64,000 bases of DNA from Zygaena filipendulae (taxonomy: Eukaryota > Arthropoda > Insecta > Lepidoptera > Zygaenidae). This document shows, one piece after another, positions 57,542 through 64,000 of the stretch; within the stretch, counting starts at the first letter, position 1, and every line of letters begins with the position of its first letter. The notes beneath the pieces were generated by a model that was not told the DNA's origin, did no database searches, and was given only the letters and a program-made list of their open reading frames with translations. The translations under genes were made by a program, and so were the position numbers. The stretch is taken from positions 4,489,001 through 4,553,000 of the forward strand of contig OU015674.1 in the NCBI GenBank assembly GCA_907165275.2. Reading direction: 5' to 3'.

Positions 57542-57568
57542 GTCAAGATGGCGACTACTTGAATCAAG
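57542..57568 (+). CDS. Tmcc: TMCC family protein, 27-nt microexon 4
   Basis: After TTTCAG, 27 nt read G-QDGDYLNQ and one extra base, then donor CAAG|GTAAAT. As 27 is a multiple of three, it keeps the one-base carry, so exon 3 can also join exon 5 directly. That makes it a cassette candidate adding nine residues. It is too short for similarity; support comes from splice sites and phase. Confidence 0.65.
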
Positions 57569-58683
57569 GTAAATGTTTATGATCATGCATCGCCAACTAG
57601 AACTTTCAGGGCCCGTTCAGACTGAAGCGAACCATTCTCATGACGATTTATTCATTAAACACTGTTCACATTTCAAAATACGTTGTTTTAAAACAGCATG
57701 CAAACTGCAGGAGTTATAGGAACTATAAACACAACATTTATTTCTGACCACAAGAACCCATAAGTCTTTATGCCTTTATAATAATTATAATAATTATTTA
57801 TTTATTCATTAAAAACCAACTTAGATAATTTTATTAGTAACATTATTGTTTAATCTATTGTTAGTAAATTACAGTTCCTATTTAATTAACCATTATTTCT
57901 GACCACAAGAACCTATAAGAACCCCTTAGTGAAATAACGTCGTAATTACCTACTTACAAATTTCCATACTAACTTTCTTATTCTGCCAGTCCGTAGATTG
58001 CGTTGTCGTGGATTTCATTTGTTTCTTTCGCTAGATAATGGTCTATTTATCTCTTTAAGTTTGAACAGAGCTTAAAATGTTTTATGATGCCTATATCTAT
58101 CTAGCTGTTATAACTACAGTAGCATACTTTGAATAGATTATTATTATTGCTTCTTAAAGCTTTATTGACTCGTTAAAACTTTAAATAGCTATGCACGAAA
58201 TAATCTCCAGTTTCTAAATATGCGTGTGTTTTATGCAAATCCATGATAAGTGGGAATTAACTGGACTAATTCCATAATAAACTGGGAAATCCCCGCAGGA
58301 TATCCAGTTGAAACATGGAATATAGTGATTTTATTATTGTATCATGATTGATTTAACGTAGGCAAACAACGTCCTGAATCCAATGCTCATGTAATTCGAA
58401 TACAAAAACAAAATCCGATAGCGGCATTGGGTGTGAATCAACTGTTTAGTCCGTTTTCGTATTTCCTCTCAGCTGGTGCGCGCTCGGTTCAGTGGCGGTT
58501 ATCTTAATTGCAACAACTGATAATAATATAATATACTCTATATAATAAAACGTTTATTTTAATCTAATTTAGTACGTGAAAAAAGCAATGTTTACATTGC
58601 GATTATTATAAAAGGTTGATAATATACATAATATTCTTTTGAAATGTGTGAAATAATAATTTGTGTTTAACTTTTTTTCATCA
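57569..58683 (+). other. TMCC intron 4, or promoter side of the alternative first exon
   Basis: AT-rich with no clear repeat boundaries; a weak family A-like piece (AAATCCCCGCAGGATATCC) sits near 58290. GGTGCGCGCTCGGTTCAGTG at about 58475 is the most CpG-rich spot and could belong to a promoter for the exon at 58684. Confidence 0.45.
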
Positions 58684-58756
58684 ATGTGTATGATGTCCTA
58701 CTATTACCACGATTACGACCGTTTCTCGATCTGTTCGGATGAATACTTGGATCTCG
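58684..58756 (+). CDS. Tmcc: TMCC family protein, alternative first coding exon
   Basis: ATG at 58684 starts MCMMSYYYHDYDRFSICSDE, then YLDL plus one base, before donor CTCG|GTATGT. Further ATGs at 58690 and 58693 are in frame. There is no AG acceptor directly before it, so it reads as a first exon. Its one-base carry fits exon 5 exactly (G + AC, Asp), giving a short isoform that skips exons 1-4. The Tyr/Asp-rich peptide and non-random codons argue against chance. Vertebrate TMCC genes also use alternative short N-termini. Confidence 0.65.
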
Positions 58757-59842
58757 GTATGTTATCTGGTTTTACAAGTTGTCTGTATTATTTTAATAAC
58801 AATAATAATGCTTGGACATCGTCCCAAAATAAGCAGAGCTTGTATACCATGGCTATGATATAATACATAATACTTATATCCTTTTTTTTTAATGAACGTT
58901 TGTAAGGCAATTCTTGCTAAGCGATATTAATTTTAGCGATATTAAACTTCGTTAATTTATGAATCAAAAATATTTAAACAGTCACGGAAAGTCTATTTTT
59001 ATTAATAACAATTTTTCTTCATAGAATCCAGTATCGAATATAAATAAAAATAAATAAAACTTAAACCGGCCATAAATTTTCTTTGACAATTTTTTTATTA
59101 CATTATTAGAATCCATTACAATTTTTACTCAAGGCAATACGGTAATTAGTTGGCAAAGTATGAAAATAAATAAACGAACGTGACGCGAGCATTTTGAATG
59201 TGATTATTACACGAATGAGGATATACAGGCAGAAGCGGATAACGTATTTAATTAGTTCGTTTAGCTGTAGGTAAAAATGCACAAATTATTTTTATTTTCC
59301 TCAGTTTATTTTCTACAAATAATTATTTGTATTGAGTAAATTAATGTATGATAATATACAGGTTGTAAATATTTACCCATTCAGTATTCGTTTCGAATAT
59401 CTAAAAAAAAAAATAACAAACTTAAAATTTATTACCGACTCGCTGAAGGATCATACCTAAGAATCACTTTTCACTAATCACTTAAGAACTTTCCTTTTCT
59501 TTGTTATGCCGCAGACACGCCGACAAATCAGTGCAAAAGTCATTCGCCCGCGTCAATCCCAGTTTTTATTTTTAGTTTTCTTTGTGGTTTATCACTTTTG
59601 TTTCTTCGTATAACTTTACAGTCAGGGTATTGGCCCTAACCAACTAGGAGAAAACAACTTTTAAATTAAATAACTAATTAATTTATCTCAGCAAGAATTT
59701 CACTTCATTACAATCCCACATTGTTACTCTGCTGGAGATAAAAAAATCAGTGCTACCAACTTAAAAATTACTGGTGTGTTTTTCTTTCTTACACACCCCC
59801 TCAACACCAATTTTATATTAACTTAGGTCGTCTTGTTTCCAG
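58757..59842 (+). other. TMCC intron before exon 5
   Basis: A minus-strand SINE 3' fragment lies at 58795-58860 (AATAATGCTTGGACATCG, AGCAGAGCTTGTATACCATG). The rest is AT-rich, with a pyrimidine tract and acceptor TTGTTTCCAG at the end. Confidence 0.6.
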
Positions 59843-59962
59843 ACGAGGCGGACGGCAGCGGCACGGTGACGTCGTCGAAGGCTCTGGCCGCGATAGCGCA
59901 CCTCAACAGCAAGATCAGCCGCACCAAGGAGCTGATACGCCTGGAGCAGACCATCAGGGACG
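59843..59962 (+). CDS. Tmcc: TMCC family protein, coding exon 5 (start of conserved region)
   Basis: 120 nt reading D-EADGSGTVTSSKALAAIAHL, then NSKISRTKELIRLEQTIRD plus one base, with donor ACG|GTGAGA. From about AALAHL onward the sequence matches the first conserved helix of the TMCC family, with heptad-like Leu/Ile spacing. This is the common exon joined by both N-terminal versions. It encodes residues about 148-187 of the long isoform. The antisense frames here are shadows. Confidence 0.9.
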
Positions 59963-60337
59963 GTGAGACAGTCAGTTCTCCGCGCCGCCATATTACTGAC
60001 GTTGACTGTACAGTGTACATATATATCTACATACGCGCCGTCTGCCTGTTTACATTGCAGTATTTTTTTTTTACCAACTTCTCTTCGGGAAAGTTGTTTG
60101 TTATTATATTTATATGACGCCCACATAGCGGAAGCAGAATAGTTCGGAAAAATCAAGATGGACATTTCGAAACGATATTTCGATAGCAAAAAAGTATAGC
60201 GGTGTTTTTGTTTTTAAATTGTTTCGTCAATTTACATCTAACTACGATTAAAATTTGGGTTAGGCTTCCTCAACAAGCCTAGACCCTGGCCTTTGTGATT
60301 CCTTGTACATAACTTTTGTCTCTGGTCGTGTTCGCAG
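59963..60337 (+). other. TMCC intron 5
   Basis: About 375 bp, no repeat recognised; ends CTGGTCGTGTTCGCAG. Confidence 0.8.
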
Positions 60338-60498
60338 ACAACGTGGACGAGTATCTAAAGCTGGCGGCGAACGCGGACAAACAGCAGCTGCAGCGCATCA
60401 AAGCGGTGTTCGAGAAAAAGAACCAGAAAAGCGCCCTCTGCATCGCGCAGCTGCAGAAAAAGCTCGAAGGGTACAACAAGCGCATCAAAAACTGGGAG
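60338..60498 (+). CDS. Tmcc: TMCC family protein, coding exon 6 (coiled coil)
   Basis: 161 nt reading [54 protein letters not shown], then donor GAG|GTGCGT in phase 0. This is the hallmark TMCC segment (an EYL.LA....[13 protein letters not shown] pattern followed by AQLQKKLE.Y), a strongly charged amphipathic helix expected to form the first coiled coil on the cytosolic side. It covers residues about 188-241. Confidence 0.95.
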
Positions 60499-60683
60499 GT
60501 GCGTATACAGGCTGGAAATTTGAGACGGGTCGGTAAGGGCAGCTACCATAAAGGTTGAAGCTACGCGTACCGAAAGTGTATTTTGTAAATAATAAAAACA
60601 AAATGGCAGCTTTTATTTTTATATTTTATTTATCGCCATTCCGATTGTCAAATGTGTGTATAATGTGATGCGTATCGTTGCAG
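60499..60683 (+). other. TMCC intron 6
   Basis: About 185 bp, AT-rich, ending TATCGTTGCAG. Confidence 0.85.
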
Positions 60684-60754
60684 CAACACGGCAGCAGCGG
60701 CCAGCCGCACCGGCAGCCGCGCGAGGTGCTGTGGAACATGGGGCAGGGCCTGAA
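60684..60754 (+). CDS. Tmcc: TMCC family protein, coding exon 7
   Basis: 71 nt reading QHGSSGQPHRQPREVLWNMG, QGL plus two bases, donor GAA|GTGAGT. PREVLWNMGQGLK is the linker after the coiled coil and leads to the Gly-rich segment in exon 8. The two-base carry AA joins G of exon 8 to give Lys. Confidence 0.9.
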
Positions 60755-61514
60755 GTGAGTTGAACGAACGAGTTACTGAGTAACGTTGTCATTGGCAAAT
60801 TATAATGGTAAACGCCATCATTAAAGAAGAAGAGTTGAGCGCATACACGATTTATATTATACTAGCAGTCCCGCGCGGTTTCACCCGCGATTATTTCTGA
60901 GTTCTCGCGGGAATTCCAGACTACAATATAGTCTATGTTACTCAGGGGTGATGTAGCTTTCATGGTGAAAGAATTCCAGTAGTTTTTGAGTTAAATCGTA
61001 ACAAACAAAAAATCAAATCTCTCCTCTTTATAATATTAGTATAGATATAGATATAAAAGTGATTTTTTTTAATTGGATGAGTTGTTTTCGATGTCATCCA
61101 ATTCAAACAAATATACAAAATAAATCAAATATTTCGTCTATTTTCTTTGTGAAATTCGAAAAGTGCTTTTTCTACGAGACTTGTGAAATTGGGACAAAGC
61201 AACATCTTTCGGTTCAGCTGGTTACAAATCTATAATAAATCTTATTTATATATAATTCTGGTATCACAATGTTTGTCTGCGAAACTATTGAACTGATTAC
61301 ATATTGTGTCTTTCTTGATCCAACTTAGAAGATAGGATTTTAGGTATATTGCCGGGGGTAAGAAAATCGAATTCAATTTAGTCCGTCAATTAGACAATAA
61401 AAAAATGTAGTAGACACGTATATTTTTCTTTTTAAAATTAATGAAAATATACTATAGTAATAATATATTATGTAGATATATTTCTATCCGTGTCGTCATC
61501 CGTCCGTCTGTCAG
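60755..61514 (+). other. TMCC intron 7 with a family A repeat and a MITE fragment
   Basis: A family A copy lies at 60863-61045 (ACTAGCAGTCCCGCGCGGTT to CTTTATAATATTAGTATAG), of the same subtype as 26845. A partial relative of the 53722 MITE lies at 61350-61446 (CAATTTAGTCCGTCAATTAG, AGACACGTATATTTTTCTTT). The intron ends CCGTCCGTCTGTCAG. Confidence 0.75.
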
Positions 61515-61648
61515 GAGCGTGGGCGGCAACATCCGCGACGGCATCACCGGGCTCGGCGGCAGCGTGATGGCGGCGCCGCGCGAGTTCGCGCACCTGTTCA
61601 CCAAGTCCAGCCGGTTCGGCTCCGCGGACAACATCGCGCAGCTCGCCG
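61515..61648 (+). CDS. Tmcc: TMCC family protein, coding exon 8
   Basis: 134 nt completing Lys, then SVGGNIRDGITGLGGSVMAA, PREFAHLFTKSSRFGSADNI, AQLA plus one base. This is the family's GNIR.G..GL and KPREFA.L...FGSADNIA.L signature, so the identity is firm. The donor is G|GTCTGT, weaker than the others, and is followed within 100 bp by a long minisatellite. About 309 codons of the long isoform are now accounted for. The remaining coiled coil and the two C-terminal membrane helices lie past the window end or in unrecognised small exons. Confidence 0.93.
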
Positions 61649-61740
61649 GTCTGTATCCGCAGCATGCGACAATATAGTATACGTATACTACCCCCCCTCC
61701 CCCACTACTACAGGCGGATCGCTTATGTGCACACATGCAG
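61649..61740 (+). other. Start of TMCC intron 8
   Basis: Includes ATATAGTATACGTATAC (palindromic) and a CCCCCCTCCCCC run. Confidence 0.7.
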
Positions 61741-62094
61741 GATGCGCGGGTGGCTTGTGTGCACGCGGGCGGCGTGTGTGCACACGAGCAGGGTGCGCGG
61801 GTGGCTTGTGTCCACGCGGGCGGCGTGTGTGTACACGGGCAGGGTGCGCGGGTGGCTTGTGTGCACGCGGGTAGGGTGCGCGGGTGGCTTGTGTGCACGC
61901 GGGTAGGGTGCGCGGGTGGCTTGTGTGCACGCGGGCGGCGTGTGTGCACACGGGCAGGGTGCGCGGGTGGCTTGTGTGCACGCGGGTAGGGTGCGCGGGT
62001 GGCTTGTGTGCACGCGGGCGGCGTGTGTGCACACGGGCAGGGTGCGCGGGTGGCATGTGTGCACACGTGCAGGGTGACCGGGCGGCTTGTGTGC
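61741..62094 (+). repeat. GC-rich minisatellite, 51-bp and 32-bp units
   Basis: Units start GGGTGCGCGGGTGGCTTGTG. The long unit (51 bp) adds CGGCGTGTGTGCACACGGGC to a core ending GTGTGCACGCGGG; the short unit (32 bp) lacks 19 bp. The order is long, long, short, short, long, short, long, then a variant short unit and a decayed end. Three or more frames on each strand stay open through it (up to 231 codons minus strand, His/Pro/Thr/Ala-rich), purely because the unit has no stops. Rich in palindromic GTGTGCACAC and alternating purine-pyrimidine runs. Confidence 0.9.
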
Positions 62095-62869
62095 GGCGAG
62101 GGCGGAGGGACAGTTCCACATTCAAGTTGATATTGTTCGACACACACACAGCGGCGATAGCCTACACCGCTCTAACCTCTAGGCTCGTGGTAGCGGGGCG
62201 TGGAGAGGCACGGAGTGTCGCTTCTTTATGTGTATAGTAGTAGTAGTAGTAGTTATTTGCCACTGGTCAGCGCAGATTAGGAGGAAAATCGCTCGATCAG
62301 TTTTCCTCTTACCCTAACCATCATACTAATTATAAGTATGCCGAGGGGAATATGTATGAAAACTGCATCAAAGACGATCGGGTTCGATAATTCTGAATTT
62401 CGCTTTGAGATTTACTATATTACCCACTATAATTTTTTTCGCGATAATTGTGTTCGCTTTGTCCGATTTCATAACCTAAATTAGTTATATACTCACCAAA
62501 AATGATGAAAACCCGTTACGGAACTGAGAGTGGCAAAAATCATATGCAATTTTAATTTTTATGGCCATAATCTCGCCCGATGGCAAGCGATGATATGGAC
62601 GATAGGCTGACGATTCTATGATATGAAATACTATACAAAATAATTGCGTAATATGCCTCCGATACACAAACTTTTATTCGTATTATGCGTCTAGGTACAC
62701 ACATGAATACATAATTATAATAATTCTATATGATTTCACAATTCTTTTGTATCTTGAATAGTTTGACATAACTATACCTAATATAATTATAGTATATTAT
62801 ATTTTTTCGATCGCCATGTATAACAATTTGTTTTCATAATATAACGATGCCTGTATTTCTTTGTGACAG
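62095..62869 (+). other. TMCC intron 8, middle
   Basis: A (GTA)n run lies at about 62234-62254. A piece at about 62565-62600 (ATCTCGCCCGATGGCAAGCG) resembles the 3' part of a common lepidopteran non-LTR element. No exon seen. Confidence 0.5.
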
Positions 62870-62884
62870 AAAACACGGGTCCTT
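62870..62884 (+). CDS. Tmcc: Candidate 15-nt TMCC microexon
   Basis: TATTTCTTTGTGACAG is followed by 15 nt and a perfect donor CCTT|GTGAGT. With the one-base carry from exon 8 it would read ENTGP and pass on one base, so it could be skipped or used without a frame change. No similarity test is possible at this length. Confidence 0.3.
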
Positions 62885-64000
62885 GTGAGTATGAAATATT
62901 GTATAAAAATTACATAGCACCATTTGACTAACTCTAATTAATTTTTGAATTTTTAATATTTTTGAATATTTAAATACCATCCTAACGCCAAATTATCTAA
63001 TCAGTCCACTAACTATTTGGTAGAGAACAGTAGTGATAACGTCACCTTTTTATGCTTTGTTATGTTTTTTTGTCATATTGTCTGCGCAAAGTAGTTTATT
63101 GCATAATAGCTGTTCCCCGCGGGTTCACCCGCAAATGACACTCACAAATAACGTGACTTTCTATTGGTAAACGTATTTTCAAAATCGGTTCAGTAGATCT
63201 AGAGATTACCCCCCACAACCTCACAAACTTTACCTCTTTATAATATTAACGTAGAATAATAGAAGTATAGATTATAATTTCATCTCAAGGCTAACCAACC
63301 AACACTCGGTGTATACGATTGACAACGGCTCTAATATATAAACTCTTTATCAGTTACCCTGTCTGACGCATCTCAGATACGACGCGACGTAGACAGTTGA
63401 GATTAGAAAAGATTAGCATATTTTATTATATTTACTCATATATGGAAACCTTTTAAAATATCCACTACTATTTCTGAAATTCAAAAGAAAATTGCCTAAT
63501 AAAATTCGAATAGTCAAAATCTACTAATTGATACTATTATAGTTGAGAAAACTTTGTCTTTGAATCTAGTTGTGAAAAAAATTAAATGACTAAGATAGAA
63601 TGAAGTCGTTTTTTGGTTTGGTCATTTAGATAGAGGTCAAATATCAGTAGGTTGATATCGATAGCGTCACGGACAAAAAACTTGTTGAAACTGTGTGTGT
63701 AAAATCGATTCTGTTTTTTTTTTAATCTGTTATTATTTATATTGGCATTCATTTTAAATTCAATACCGCCCGCGCTGTGACCGTATGCGTTATTTCCTTT
63801 GCCATTAAAAAAGAAACAAACATGTGAGTAATCAGCAGTTATTTATTCAGTCGTTGGTAAAAAGTGCTCTTTGGTTCAAGTTGTCTATACATATACGCAC
63901 ATGTAGGACGTACCGCATATTGTAATTACTAATCTCGTGAACGTTATCTAGCTAGAAGTTGTCTAGCTGTTTCAAACACTCGCTATGTGAAAACAGTTAA
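62885..64000 (+). other. TMCC intron, right edge, with a family A repeat
   Basis: A shortened family A copy lies at 63107-63255 (AGCTGTTCCCCGCGGGTTCA to CTTTATAATATTAACGTAG). Otherwise AT-rich with no exon recognised. Confidence 0.6.

Noticed and set aside
61452..62147. 231-codon minus-strand frame rich in His/Pro/Thr/Ala
   Set aside because: It is the translation of the 51/32-bp minisatellite plus antisense of TMCC exon 8. Several other frames are equally open.

Overview
This window is nuclear DNA from an insect, almost certainly a moth or butterfly. It is AT-rich, its coding exons are short and GC-rich with phased splice sites, and the introns and intergenic DNA are packed with small repeats. 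The commonest repeat is the lepidopteran type that opens ACTAGCTGT.CCCCGCGGTTTCACCCGCG and closes near TTTATAATATTAGTAGG. tRNA-derived SINEs and many short inverted-repeat elements (MITEs) are also present. No bacterial, viral or organellar gene was seen. Species was not determined. Two genes are firmly supported and lie head to head. On the minus strand, one 783-nt coding exon (37848-38630) encodes the N-terminus and first two thirds of the kinase N-lobe/catalytic region of a class II DYRK kinase (DYRK2 type, Drosophila smi35A/Dyrk2). It stops at a clean donor just before the DFG segment. The remaining exons are not recognisable in the 37.8 kb to the left, so that intron is probably very long. 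On the plus strand a TMCC-family gene (transmembrane and coiled-coil protein, ER, Drosophila Dementin/TMCC2 type) runs from a first coding exon at 52859 to 61648 in eight phase-consistent coding exons, one of only 27 nt. A ninth exon (58684-58756) gives an alternative N-terminus. The conserved second half of the family (further coiled coil and two C-terminal membrane helices) lies beyond position 64000. A plausible 5' non-coding exon for this gene ends at 41072, which would make 39.0-40.9 kb a divergent promoter region shared with DYRK2. Layout: 1-37.8 kb is gene-poor, either intergenic or DYRK2 intron, and is rich in repeats with three CpG-rich islets (about 4.05, 26.5 and 32.4 kb). 37.85-39 kb is the DYRK2 5' exon. 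39-41 kb is the promoter interval. 41-52.6 kb is probable TMCC first intron, full of nested repeats. 52.6-64 kb holds the TMCC coding exons, with repeats in almost every intron and a GC-rich minisatellite directly after the last exon. The most notable structures are: an approximately 1-kb foldback-like element whose arms are 16-bp tandem repeats, carrying a second inverted-repeat element inside it (24505-25510); two PIF/Harbinger-like MITEs with TWA target duplications; a hAT-like MITE with an 8-bp target duplication split by another repeat; several two-to-five-copy MITE families; the alternative TMCC first exon and microexons; and the 51/32-bp minisatellite. All calls come from reading the sequence. 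Family names rest on remembered motifs, not on database searches.
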